Shown here: piece by piece, positions 35,420 through 50,400 of the stretch | Position numbering within the stretch: the first letter of the stretch is position 1 | How the letters are laid out: the number at the start of each line of letters is the position of its first letter | Source of the DNA: a virus | Length of the DNA stretch: 61,109 nt | Virus record (IMG/VR): IMGVR_UViG_3300005608_000006 | Coordinates: 1 to 61,109 of that record | Strand: one strand, 5' to 3' | Position numbers and translations under genes: made by a program | The notes under the pieces: generated by a model | What the model was told of the DNA's origin: nothing | What the model saw: only the letters and a program-made list of their open reading frames with translations | The model's database searches: none

Positions 35420-38400
35420 GGGTTTCGGGGTCTACTAACTCTTCACCGTATTGTGAAAGGTCAGGAGCTGTCCAATCATCAGGAACTGATGTTGCAACAC
35501 CGACAGATGGATTTTGATATCCACTTCCTGTTGCACTTATTTCAACTGCAGCAACACCGACTAATGCCTTAATGTTGCCTTCAAATCCACTGATAGAGTC
35601 GATTCTAACAGTAGGTCTAGAAGTATATCCAGAACCACCAGATGTGATCTGAACTTTATCAATTTGACCAGTAGTTAATACTGCGGTTCCTTGTCCTTTG
35701 TTTCCAAATACAGAACCAAGATAATCAAATGTAATTAGAGAGTTAGAAGATTCAATAACAGCAACTTCTCTATCTAATGTCTCACCTTGTATATCAATAA
35801 AGTCACCAGGTTCAACTGGAGGAACAACTTCAGCAGCATCAACGTCTGCTTCAGATCCAACGTAGGAGAACGCAACAAATGTAGATCCAAATCTAGGTAT
35901 CTCAGAGAAGATAATTCTAGAACCAACAATTTCAAAACCAACGCCTGGTTCCTGTAGAACACCATTGAGTGATACAATGATATTGTTCTCAGGTCTAATT
36001 GTTGTGGACTGAACACCATCAGTAAGAGTCAATGAGTAGAATACATCATCACGTTTCAAGTTAAATGATTGACGTAATGAATCAAACTCGAATGATATGT
36101 CATCTAACTGTCTTAACTTACCAATATAGAATCCTGAGAAACCTGCTCCAAGATCAGGTGCTTCTGTAAATGCTATTTCATCAGAGAATGCTGTAAACGC
36201 AAATGTAGCACCAGGAGGTTGTAGCACACCATTAATAAAGATGAGCATGTGACCTGCAGGATCTGGGAAGTACGGAGTTCCGTTTGCAGTTGTAAGTTTA
36301 AAGTTAGTTTGAGTTCCATCAAAACCTCTGAAGGAACGTTTAACTCTTGCTTTAAGATTGACTAAAGTATTAATAGATCCCTTATAATTATCAGGACCGA
36401 TAATACCATCTCTACTACTAAATGTTCCTTTAATTTCAGCAAGATAAAGTCTCTTATTGATACCTACAGTTTCAATATCTTGAATGATACCACTTGCAGC
36501 ACCAGCAACTTGAACAACAGTTGAAACTTGTGCATAACCGATAGGATTGAATGGATCATTAGCAGCACCATAAGCACCAACAAATTGACCGATTGTGAAA
36601 TCAGCACCTACAACTTGCTTATAGTAGATGTAATTATTATCAAGATCAACTTCAGTAATGTAACCATAAACATTAGCGTTCTGGAAATTAGAATCAACTC
36701 TATGAATCTTATCTCCAACTTGGAATGTGTTAACACCACCTTGAATTGAAATACCAATTCTAGTATGACCAGCAGAGTTAATTCTATCACCAACTGAAAC
36801 ATCTAGTCCATCATACTTAACAACTTCTGTGAATATTTCAGAAGCACTTGGGAATAGAGTAGCAGTAGTTTCAAAGGTTCCAGTGAATGTCTCAGTATCA
36901 ATAGTTAATCTACCACCAGTATTTCTAAGAACAGCACCTGACTGAACTAAGAATCCTGTAGGAGATGCTGTGACACCTGATGTATAACCCTTGAATATAA
37001 TATCATTAGTAAATGTTCCTTGAAGTTTATTAATTTGAATTCTATTTTCAATAGCACTGATTTGTGCAGAAGTACTGTTAGCAGCACCAACCATTATATC
37101 TGTAATACCCCAAACTCCACCAGTTACTTGAACATCAAGATACTTATAGTTTGCATCCTGATGGAATCCGTAAACAACACCAGTAATTGAAGTATCACCT
37201 TGTTTTGCTAATGTCTCACCCATTGTGAAAGGACCATTAGTGATGTCACCATCAATTCTCATTCTCTTAAATATCTGAACAATCTTACCTTCATTTAAGG
37301 TTAATTTTTCTACTTCAGCATAATTATCACTTTGAGTTCCATAGAAGTAATCTGTATTATTCAATCCACCAGAAATACCTGTTGGAATAGTTCTAGTTCC
37401 ATATGTCGGAGTAGGAACTGTAATACCATTAAGTGTTGAAAGATTTGTATAGTAAGAATCTTGTAAGAACTGATTACGGATAATATCAAAATTATTTCTA
37501 ATAACTCTCTTAACAGAACTTAAATTATAAGTTGCTGCTGCAGTAGCATCATAATATGCAAAGAAACCTGCATTTGTAGAAGGAGATGTAAGAGTTCCAG
37601 AAAGAGCACTAAACATAAACTCTTCAAGTCTATCTAATGTGAAGTTCTTAATATTAAACTCATTATCGGAGTAGAATAGTTCTCCAGATTGAGCAGTGTA
37701 AGGATCTAATGCACCTTTATTAAGTTTGTAACCCCATGCATATAATCCACTAGAAGCATCACCTGTGTATGATGAAGAACCATCAATAAATATTTGATTC
37801 CTAATCTCTGAGAAACCGAAGGAGAATGTAATTGTAATAAATGCTCTGAACCAACCATCACCATAAGGAATTACACCAGAAGCATCTACAGTAATACCAC
37901 CTTGAGGTTGGAATATAGATCCACCTGCACCTGTAAGAAGATTAATATCAAAGAATGCTTGCTGTTTATTAGATGTTCCTTCATCCAATGAAATCATAAC
38001 TCTTGCATTATCACCATAAGTTCCATTCTGTTTTAAGAATACAGAGAATGTAAATTGCTGATCTTCAGCAGTACCTACGTTACCAGTATCAAATGTTTCT
38101 GATCCAGAGTCAAATTTAACTGTTCCACTATCAAAGGTTTCAAATGCACTGATTAAATAGTTCTTATAAACAAAGTGTTGACCTGCAACTGCTGTAGGAA
38201 CTAGAGCATCAGCAGTTAAAGTTCCATCAGGACCATTTGCTTGATCTACAGTTGTTGTTACTAAGTTGTTAACCCAACCTGCTGCAGCAAAGTTTTCTGG
38301 ATATGGGAATAAGTTAGCAGTAGAAACTTGTCCTTGAACATTTGAAGTAATCTGTCTAGCACTATCAATTACCTCAATGTTAGTTACATTATTATACCAG

Positions 38401-41400
38401 TCAAATACAGTTCCTACACCACCAGAAGCAACTGTTCCAGAACCTGCGTTAGTACCAGCTATTGTATCGCCAGCAAGGAATGCACTGCCATTAAATGAAC
38501 CAACATAAAGTTTAGAGAACTCTACATCCCATTCGAGAATTGTTGCTCTTCCACCACCACTTGAAACAGCAGTTTCACCAACAACATAACTTCCTGTCAC
38601 ACTTGTTAAAGTAATTTCATAAGCACTTTGCTTATCGGTCACATCAGTTGTAACAAAATCATGAATAACATTATTAATCATTTCATCAACAAAAGTATTA
38701 TATTGCCATGAACCAGTTCCAAACTGAGTAGTAACAATATTAGTTAACTCATTCTTATAGTAATTTAAGTTGTAAAGAATATTTTTACTTGCATTTCTAG
38801 CAACTAATTTGCCAGGTGAGAATATGTTTATAGCAATATCAAATAACTCACGCATTCTCCAAATAACTTGATTAATATTAGTTGGAGTAATTGAATCTCT
38901 AAATGCTTCTTGATCGGTATAGGCAGCAGCGTATTGTGAACCTGTTACAGAATTACCTTTTGTATAAAGTAAATTACCTATTGCTTTTTCAGCAAGTAGT
39001 TTCACTCTTTCAAGAGAATATATCCAAGAAGTTAATTCTTCGTTAACTGTTAATACTACGTTGTTTGTATCTAAGAAAGTCTGTGCTGCTAGGATAGTAG
39101 AATTGCTACCACCAGTTTGTAAATCAGATATTACACCAATCATAATATCTTCAAGACTCTGACGACGTGCTGCTAAATTATTTCCATAACTAAATGCTTG
39201 GAATGGAGTTCCATTTAGATCATATGTAAAGAATGCTTGAGTTAAAGAAGTTGCTTCCTCTCTGATGTATTCACGGTTGAAGTAGAATCTATCTCCACCA
39301 GTGTTAAAGTCCAATCCAGTAGGAGCAATTATATCATTGATAGTTGTAACTAAAGTATCAATCGCTGCCTTAACATTTGCACATTGACCTACAGTGCTAA
39401 TTCCATTTGTAGTTGCACTTACAAATGTATGGGCGTATTGATCTGATGCAGAAGATACGCCAACGTTAAATGTAATAGTTGTTGATGTAGTTGCAAGAAT
39501 TGGTAAGTTAGCACCCGATGCAGGATCAGTTGATCTTGGGTATGAATGGTTTGAACCATTACCATCTTGTGTGCAAGTAAATGTTAGAGAGTTATCTGCG
39601 ATATTAATTAATACACCAACATTAAGTGTATGAGATCCAATAGTTGCTACAATAAGACCAGTTGCAGGATCATATGTTGCTCCTGTTGCTGTAAACTGTT
39701 GAACAGCATCATCTGTAATACCCCAATCTCCGACAATTAAATTATCTGTATTATCTGCAGTTAGATCACCTGTAATTGCTTGTTTTGCATAGAAAGCTAA
39801 ACGTTCGTGTGCATAAACAGATTGCCAAACTTGTAATCTAATATGTAATAATTCACCTTTATTGTCAACGTAGAACTTAGCAGCAGTAGTTGTTTCTAAA
39901 TTTCCACCTTGTTCAACATCAGTTGCAAGACCATCTAATATAAGACCTAAGTCAGTCTTACAACGTAGAGTTCCATCAGTACTACCACCACTCTGGTTTC
40001 TTGGCATATCCTGTGCTAATGCAGGATATCTTGTAAGCATATCATATGCTGCTTTATCTACAATCGCACCACGATTTAAACGTATAAGACTTGCAGCATC
40101 TCTATATCTTCCTCTTGCATCAGTATCAACTTGATTGGTATAAATCTCATCATCACCAGAACTATGATAATCAACAGCAAATGGAGTTTGAAGATAAGCA
40201 TCAACAGTTGCACCAAGATATTCATATGCAGGTGAAACTTTAGTAACACTAGCAAGATGATCTACAGGAGTTGATGCAGATGCCTGAGTTATTGTATCTG
40301 TAAGGATATCAATTAAATTGCCAATAGTTGTAAATACATCTGCACAATCTGCAGTCGAGTAATCAAGTTCAGTGACTGCATTTGTTAGAGCAGAAACAAA
40401 TGAATGTGTATACTGATCATTTACACCAGATGCACCTACGTTAACTGTGATAGATGTGTTTGCAACAACAGCAGTAACAGCTAAGACTGCATTTTCGGCA
40501 GGATCACCAACACGAGGATATGAATGTTGACTTTCATTACCATCCTTGGTGCATGTAAATGTCACACCACCAGTTGCGATCTTAACTCTACTTGAAGTTG
40601 TTAGAGAATGAGTTCCGATAGTTAGAACTAAATCACCAGTTGCAGCATTATATGTCGCACCTGTTGGAGTAAATGATGTTAGAGATGCAGTTGTAGAATC
40701 GGTGATTCTCGCATCAGTTGTTTGAGTTAATCCATGATCACCTTGAATTGTCCAAAGAGTATTTGTGATAATATACTGAAGCATATCATCAACTTTCTCA
40801 TAAGCAAATAGTGTTTCTTTGACTGCAGGTTCAATCTGTGCAATTTGAACTGGATTAGTTGTTCTATCGACATAGTAAGATGCAGCATCCCAAATATGAT
40901 TATTAGAACCATTACGAAGATCTTGAACGATTGCATTCAGTGTATCGCGAATATCATCTTCACAATTAAGAGGTGTGTCAGATATAACACTGTTAGCAAC
41001 AGCAGATACAAATGTATGGACATAATTTCCTCCAGTAACAACTGCGTTTGCTGCAGCAGAAACAAATGTATGAGCATATTGATCTGCCTGTGCAGAAACT
41101 CCAACGTTGATAGTTACAGTTCCAGTTTGTTTAATTAAAGCACCAGCAGTTGCAGATACAAATGAGTGAGTAGAAGTATCACTAGATGTTCCAATATCGA
41201 TTGTAAATGTATCACTATCAACTACAGTTACCTCAACCCATTCTCCTCTAATAGGATCAGTCTGTCTTGGATATGTGTGATTTGTAGCATTGCTGTCATA
41301 AGCACATGTAAATGTTAGGGAATTATCTGCAATTTGAATTCTATTACCAGTAGATAATCCATGAGCACTAGAAGTATTAACTGTTAGAACACCTGATGTA

Positions 41401-44400
41401 GGAACATATGATGCACTACTAATATCTTGTGTAGTTGTACCGACTGCAGTCACATCTAGAGCAGTGTTGTATGCAGGATCAGGAGATCCATCGCCTGCAG
41501 TTGCACGAGGATATGTTTTCTGTGCACTATTACCATCTTGTGTGCAAGTAAATGTGAATGAATCTGCAGTCAGTCTAATTTGTGTTCCAACATTGATTGT
41601 ATGATTAGCAATCGTCATTACGAACGCACCAGTTGCAGGATCGTAAGTTGCATTAGTTGGTTGGAAATTAACTAAAGGTGAAGGTCCGACGTTAACAGTT
41701 ATATTAGTTGTTGTAGAAGATATAATTGGGAGAGCAACTTGTTTAGATGCAGGATCAGTTGCACGAGGATATGTTTTATTAGAAGTATTGCCATCCATTT
41801 CACAAGTAAATGTTAATGCATTATCTAAAATCTTAATTCTATCTTTTTGGATAGTAATTGCATTTGTAATCGCAGAAGAGAATGTATGAGCATATTGTTG
41901 ACCAGCTTGAGATGCACCAACATTTACTTCAAATGTATTTTGAGTAACATTAGAAACTGTCAACCACTTACCAGCTGCTGGATCTGTGGAACGAGGATAT
42001 GCATGAATCGAACCATTACCATCTTGTGTGCAAGTGAATGAAATACCACCAACTTTTATATTAACTTTTTGTCCATTCTTAACGATGTGATCATAAGAAG
42101 TAATTACCATCGCACCAGTTGCAGCATTATATGTTGCAGTTACAGGAGTAATTTGACCACCATTAGTAAATGTATTATTAGCAACTGTTAATGATAATTC
42201 ACCACTTGCAGCATTATATGTCGCACCAGTTGGTGTAAAACGAGTTCCAAGAATAACAAGTTCTGGATATCTCTGCTTCATTTGATATACAACTTCTTTC
42301 TTGATGAAGTCTGAGTTATTTGCAATTAGATTTGCAGCATCATAATATCTGTGAGATTTATTAGCAAAACCTGCAGGAGTTCCAGTTAATCTTGAGGTTT
42401 CAAGTAAAGCATCATTACTAAACTCTTCACCAAATGTAAACGATTCTCCACCAGACCAATCATCAGTATAAGTTGCTTGATCTACACCTTCAAAGTGGAA
42501 TAGTAATTTTGTATCATTATCACCTTGGAATATACCGTTTCTAGGTGTAAATGGAGCAGTTGGATAACGATCAACTACAGATATTCTTACCTCGTCAATA
42601 TGACCTGCAATTCCATTTGCATTAGCATAATCAGCACCAACTCTAAATGGTTTTGCTGCATAGTTACTACTATCAGTTCCAGTACCTGCAGCAACTCCAC
42701 CAATGAATATTGTTGCTGTAGTTCCAGTCCTCTTGATTGCAATATGATACCATACATCATTATTCAATACTGTAGAACCTGATGTTACTAAGTCTGAATT
42801 ATTAACATTATAACGAACTTGACCAGCTTGTAAGTATAAACGAGCAGCTACTTCATTAGCAGTAGATGCTCTCATATCAAATATAGTTTTAGTTCCTTCA
42901 AGGGAAGATTCTGAAGGTTTGATCCAACATTCAAGTGTATATGCACCAGTTCCAAATGCAAATTCAGCAGAACTAGGAACTGTTATATAATCTGATGTTG
43001 ATGATGCAGCACCAACGTTAACTGTAATAGTTGTTCCAGTTACAGCTGTAATTGATAAGTTTGCACCAGATGCAGGATCAGTTGCACGAGGATATGCATG
43101 AGTCGTTGTGTTATTATCTGCTGTGCATGTAAATACGATTCCATTATCAGCAATCGTTATCGTATTACTTGTGGTCAATCCATGAGTTCCTATGGTAATT
43201 ACCATGACTCCAGTATTAGGATTATATGTGGTTCCACTCTGAGCAGTGAAACTTCCTGATGCACCTCCACCAGCTGTAATAGCATCAGTAACACCACTTG
43301 AGAATGTGTGAGTTGTTTTTGCCTTACCTACTAAAAGAGATGATATACCAAACTTTTTAGTAGATCTATCAATCTGTGCAGAGTTAGTGAAAGTTGCTGT
43401 ATGATAATCTTGACCAGTAGATTGAGATCTACCTATCTTACCAACATAAACAGTTTTTCTTGCTTGGTTATATCCAACAACTTCTGCTTTAGTATCAGTG
43501 GTTCTAATTACTTGACCTGCTTGGAAGAAACCTGCACCAACTGGATTTGTAAATGAAATTTTTCTTACAAATGAATCCTCTAATAAAAACTCACCAGAAT
43601 TGTTTCCATATTCTAGTTTGTAATTACGAACATATTCACCATCTGTAAACGTTCCAGATTCATTATCATAAGGAATTATATTTGTGCTTACAATTTCATT
43701 AGCAGGGAATTTAGAATCAAATGCTGTAGAATTATCTGTAAAATCAACAATATTAATTTGTGATTCTGATATATTATCTAAAACAACGTTAGGATATGTT
43801 TGTGATGTAATTCTGTTGAATAATAGTCCAGAGAATGAAGATCCATCAGATATATTAACCTGTCCAATAAATTCGTTAGTTGTAGGATCTTGATATGCTG
43901 CAGTTGCAGTAACACGAGCAACTACACGAGACTGAGCACCTATAATTACTTCATTTAATTGAATATCATATAGACCTGGTGTAGACTGATAAGTACCAGC
44001 AGTCTTACTTAATGTAAGATTATTTGTAACGTTAATTTCTGTTCCATACACAGGAAGATCTTCAAGATGAGAGATCGCAGTAGTTCCTAACTGCCCTCTA
44101 GTAACAGTTATAGTATGGAAATTATTACTCTCGGTAACATTAGTGCAAGTAACAATTTCAGAACCGAATTGATAGTTTTTAGTAGCAACAAATGTACCTG
44201 TAGGAGGTGCTGCTTCAGCATTTTGACTACCAACAGCAATAATATCAATCGTTTGTGTAGAAGGACCAATACTATAACGAAGTTGTCCTAAAGGTGTTTC
44301 TTGTCCCTTATCAAGGTTGATTGCTTCAACTTTAGCATTATCATTTTGGAAGTTAGTAACATTCTCACCAAATACAAACAATCCTAAGTTAGTAATAGGT

Positions 44401-47400
44401 GTAATAGTTCCTAAATTAGCATTAAATCCAGTAGCACTTACGTTGACTAATTCACCTGCAACGAATGTTCCTTGAGTTACAAATCCTTCGATATTATTAC
44501 CAACAACTAAAGTAACAGTCATTCTTGCTGCAGATTGAGATCCTACAACTTCATTACCAACATTAGGGAAGATACCACTAATATTTGTGAATGTGAATGT
44601 TGATTGAGGAATATTTTGAATCTGAATATTTACATATTTGACACTAGCAGGTGGTTGTGGTGGTTCTGCAAATACAATAGAATCACCTTGAAGTTCAAAA
44701 GATACATCTGGAGTTTGAACAACACCGTTGATAATAATCAATAATTGGTTAGCATTAGCAACAATATTATCACCAAGAATTGTTAGTGGGAATTGAGTTC
44801 TAATACCATCAAATAAAGTAGAAATATCATCCAATCTTTGAACAACAGAAGTTAGAATATTTTCAGAAGATGTTAATCGTTTTTGTCTGAATAGTACTTC
44901 TGTATTATTAAACTCAGAGTAAATTGGTTCAACAAGAGAGAAGTTTTGAATATTAGGAACTATTGCTTCTTGTGCTAATTCAACAGATTTAGTTAATTGG
45001 AAATCTGTTTCTTTATTAGGAACAAATCCATAATCAGACAGATTTAATTCACCAAATACTTTGAATGATGCAGGATGAACGTTCTTGATAAGAATCTCTT
45101 TCCACTCATCAATAGATACAGCAGATTTAATTGCATAAGAGAAGTCTTGATAATAGTAACTATCTTGAATTTTCTGAATGATCTCAGATGGTTTTCCAAT
45201 ATCATCAATAAATTGTCCAGTTGTTTGAGTAATAGAACCAATCTCAAGAACACCTTTAGCGATGTTTAGATCACTAATAATACCAGAAGATTTAGAAATA
45301 ACACCAGTTAATTTTTGACCTTCAATAAAGTCTCCTGTGTAGTCAACAACTTTAAGAACTCTAGGTCCAACTTGCCATCCACTATTTGTAGAAACATAAC
45401 CTTGTGCAGTGGCAGTTTCAAAAGTATCACCTTGATATACAAGTTCTCCTTCTAAGAATGTAGATGTAACAACGTTTGCAGTAGCACCACCACCAAATGA
45501 TTCAGTTAATACCTGTTGACGACCAGTACCAGCATTCACGAAGGTAAGAGCGTCGCCTAATGCAGCGTTTGCTGCAGTGATTGCAAGTTTTAACTGATCA
45601 TTCTCAAGAGAATTACCAGCACCTGCAATAGCATAATATGTGTTAGTAGAGTTCAAACGACCAGTAGCACCAGATGCTAATGGGAACTCAGTTCCTTCTC
45701 CAGTATCAACAACATTCAAATTAACAGCAGCACCATTTGGAATACCATGTGGGAAAGCAAACTGTAGTAATCCTAAGTCAACGTTAATAACATAGTTGAA
45801 TGAAGATCTTAAATTAATTGTTGGAGTTGAAGAATATCCAGAACCAGGATCTTTAACAGCAATTTGATCTAAACGACCATTTTTAATTGTTGCTTCTGCA
45901 GTCGCACCAGAACCTCCACCACCAGTTATAACAACAGTTGGAGGTTGAGAGTATCCAGAACCAGGATCAGTTACAGTAATACTTTCTAGTATACTTGTAG
46001 AAGTTAACTGTGCGTTGATTGGGAATGTAATCTCAGGACGTAAAGTATAGTCATGTGGATAATCATAACCAAAGTTATTATTCTTAAGTTTCTTAATCTT
46101 ACCAACTTTATCACCCTTAGTGAAGATTGATGCTCCAGATCCAAATGGAGGTATAACAACAACCAATTCAGCACCAGATCCAGTTAGTCCAGATCCAAGA
46201 ATACCAGATATTGATTCAATATCAATACTTGCAGTAGTATATCCTTTACCTGGTGATGTAACTAAAACTGATTGAATTTGACCAGGAATCGATACACCTT
46301 CAGAATCAGTTCCATCTGCAACTGTAATTTGAACAAATCCACCTTCACCATCACCTGCAATAGGAACACTATTATAAGTTCCTACAGCGTATTCTGTACC
46401 TGGTGCATTGATTTGAATTCTTTCAATTTGTCTTGTAGATTGAATACCAGTTACAACAGGTAATCTAGTATAGAAACCGCCAGGATTGACAATACGAACT
46501 CCACCAATAGATCCAACTGCTCTTACAGAACTTGTTGTATATGATGCTTGTGCTACTGTAGCAGAACCTTCTGGTTCATTTTCTAATGGGAATCTTATAA
46601 CATCTGCACCACGAGTAATTGTTGCACCACTAATTCCTTGAATAGTAAATGTTCCAAGATAAGGAGAATCAGTTACATCTAAGTAACTACCAGTAGTAAT
46701 TGGTGAAGTATCACCAGTTCTTGAAGGATCAAAGTAATATGAAATATTAGTAACTACATTTCTATCTACTTTTAGTTTTACTGTAGGTGTAGGAACACCT
46801 TGACCAGTTATACCAGGAGTTCCAACTCTTTCGATAGAGTTGAATGAATATTCCAGTTTGTTGAGATTATCTTTAGAGAATGATAAGTTTCCACCTGCAA
46901 GTGAAGAATGACTGACATCAAAAAGATATTGATGACCATAATACATTTTTAAAACAGGAGACTTAACAAATACACTTACAGAACCTGCACTTGTAGCTGG
47001 TGAAGTTAATGCTGCAGATGGTAATTTATATGTAAATTCTAACGGACTTACTATTGTGTTTACAGCAAATGCACCATCATATTCATCGTATGTAACACCA
47101 CCAGATTCTTGAGATGGATTACCATCAACAAATATCATTTCTCCTACAGAAAGGTAATGACGAGTTCCTGTAATTACATAAACTAAATCGCTATTTGCAA
47201 CTGCAGTTGCTTGTAATGTCTTAGATAGATTTGCTACAAGAGTAATCTTTAAAACACCAGTTAGGTTAGTAATTTGTGTAGTTGTATATGCTGTGTTAAA
47301 ACTTATATCTCCAGAGTTGATATTAATAACAGATCCAACAATATATGAAGATGATCCAGATACTTCGTCAATTCTAACAGAGTAATCATCATCAGAATAT

Positions 47401-50400
47401 GGTTTGAACTTAGCAAGTTCGTCTAAGTTATTAGAACCACCCTCAGGATGATTATAACTGTTTAGATCTATATCAAATGTACCAGGTGTTGTATTATTAA
47501 TTTGTGGGAAACTAAATCCTTTAATTTCATTAACATCGGCTGGTATAGGTCCGACAATACCATATGTGCTTTGCTCACTAAACTGTGCTGTAGAAAGAAG
47601 ACCAAGGTTTAAATCATTTGACCAAGCATTATTGTTTACAGCAAGATATACTTTATTATTAACAGTATCAGTAGAAATAATGTAACCACTATTAACGAAA
47701 CTAGAACCATTATTCAATACAAGTTTACTACCAACAGTAAATGTAAATGATTGGTTAATAGTTAATTCTTGAACATTATCAATCTTAATAGTTGGTGAAA
47801 CTTTGAAATAATATTTGTCTTTTACTGTTGCAGTAGCAATAAGTTTTTGAGAACCTGGTGAAGGAATAGTTGCGGTTCTTGATCCCCAAACATCTTGTTT
47901 ATATGTTAATGGTTCAGTATCTTGTCCTAATGCTATTGTTGCATCATCAAAGTCTAAGTTTTGGAAACCTGCTTCAGCAAATACCATACCTGCAGTGGTC
48001 ATTGTAAGTGCAGATCCTGTTACAGGAGTTACTGCAGTTCTTGCAAATCCAACAGATGTATTTGTTTGTGCTGCTGTAGTTCCAAGTCTTGTTGCTGCAG
48101 CATCCTTATCAACTTTAAGACCAAAACCATTATGAACAACATAATCATATTTGTTTTGATTAGTTGTAAACCATGCAGTATCAGTCCAACTGTATGCAAG
48201 GGCAAATGCACCAGTTGTAGGATATGCAGTTACATCAGAAGGAACAGTTGGGGTAACTGCTCTATTTCTCAATCTTACGTTATCAACAAAGAATGTTCCT
48301 TGCTCATTTGAACGGAAGTTGCCAGCAACACCACTTCTACCAGGAATCTGACCAATATAAAGATCTTTACTACCTAACGATGTGCTAGTAACACTTCCTG
48401 TAAATACTTGTAAACCATTGACATAACCAGTATATTGATTACCTTCTTTCTTTAATCCTATAAACTGCCATGTATTATCAGCAAACATATTAGTCAATGT
48501 AGACTGTAATGCAGAACCTGCAGAGTTAAGGGCAGTTGAACTATTTGTAACAACTAATTCCAATCTTCCACTACTTACATCATAATACAACCAGAGACCA
48601 CCAGTTGCTACAGAAGCATCACCAATAGCAAGTAAGGTGTGTTGGGTTTGAGATAAAGATGTTGCTGTAGAATCTTTATAAACCATCATCTCAAATGTCC
48701 AATCACCTGTTAACTTAGTACCAAGTTGAGCAGAAGTAATTTGAAGATTTGCTTGAGTCCAAGAAGTTTGACCAGTTTGATACCCATATATTTTAGCAAC
48801 ATTATCAGCGTATGTGATAGAATTACTTGTTGAAGTAGATGTTAAGGTATAATGTCCAGTAGTATCAACATTTGAACCTGCAGTGAATGGGAATATAAAT
48901 TCATTTCTATTCCAAGATGTTTGACCAAAGGCATAAACGTCACCAGAGTTATCTGAAGTAAGAGATTGAACTGTAATACCTTCAATATTGTTTACATTAA
49001 ATTCGTTAGTTGTCTGATTCTTAATTTTACCATCATAACCAAGTTTAACTGTATCAACAGTTTTTAGTAAGTTAGATGTAGCAGATTTAGTAAATGCGAG
49101 GTTTAAATCACCAAAAATATCAATAGAAGATCTTGGTGCAAGATTAATAGATCCACCAGTTACCAAATAACGATAATTCCAAAGTAATGTTCCACTTGTA
49201 TTGACTTTAGCAACCCAGAAACTATCTTGTGTAGTATCATCAGATTTTAATTGACATGTAGCAGAAATATATGCTTCATTAAAATCATCAACAACCATTG
49301 AGCTGTTAATCATTGAATATAAAGCGTTTGTGTAAATATTAACCCAATCAATAGTAATTGATGCAGTTCCTAAAGTTGCTTTACCAAATGCAACGTTTGT
49401 ATCTGCTTCAGAAACTGTAGATGAAATTTCTAATGTAAAGTATATGTCATCATTAATTTTTGCAAGAGATGTAAGTTTTTCTGAGTTTGCTGATGAAGCA
49501 ATTTTTCTCTTAGTAACAAAACTTCCAGTAGTATCAACAACACCAATGAATGCATCATAAGGATTAGTAGAGTTTGTATTTGTATATCCCCCAATAACAA
49601 CTCTAGTGGAAGAATACTTCATTACTGAAGTAATTTTATCAGATCTAGTAGAACCAGAAATACCTGCATATGCTTTCTGATATGTAATTGCTGCACTTAG
49701 ACCATTTGCTGCTTGAGTATACTTAAGTAAGTAAACATCAGGATTATAGGCATCTAAAATTGATGCATTTGGTTTAATTTCACCAACAACCCAAATATCG
49801 TTTCCATCAACTGCTAATTTTATATTTTCAGTGTAATTTGTTCCAGTATTACTCTCTACAGTTTTTTCCCATTCTTTAAGACCTGTTGCTGATAATTTTG
49901 CAATAAATCCAATGTCATTACCAGAAGCATCTTTAGTTTTACCGCAAATAAAGGTTTCTTTATCGTCATTAACAAAAACATCGTTAATTACGACATTATT
50001 TTGATTTTCTACTAGAGAAACAAAATAATCTGCCTTTTTAAAGATTTGTGGATGTGAAATGATAACTCTAGGATTTACAGTGTACCCAGAACCAGAATTG
50101 ACGATATTTACAGAACTAATTGAACCAACACTTGTTACAACTGCTTCAAGTGAACCAGAAGAACCATCTCCATCAATAGTAATTACTGGAGGAATGTCAG
50201 TATTGTATCCAGAACCATTTTGAGTAATTACAATCTCTTCAATACCTTTAATTTGTCTAACTACGAACGTTTTGTTCGTGCTACTCATAAGAGGTGAATA
50301 TGCAACAGTAACCTGATCACCAACTTGTAAATTATGAGGACTATCAGTTTTTAAAACACCAATATTGTTACCACTCACATTTTCAAAACCATATGTTGAA

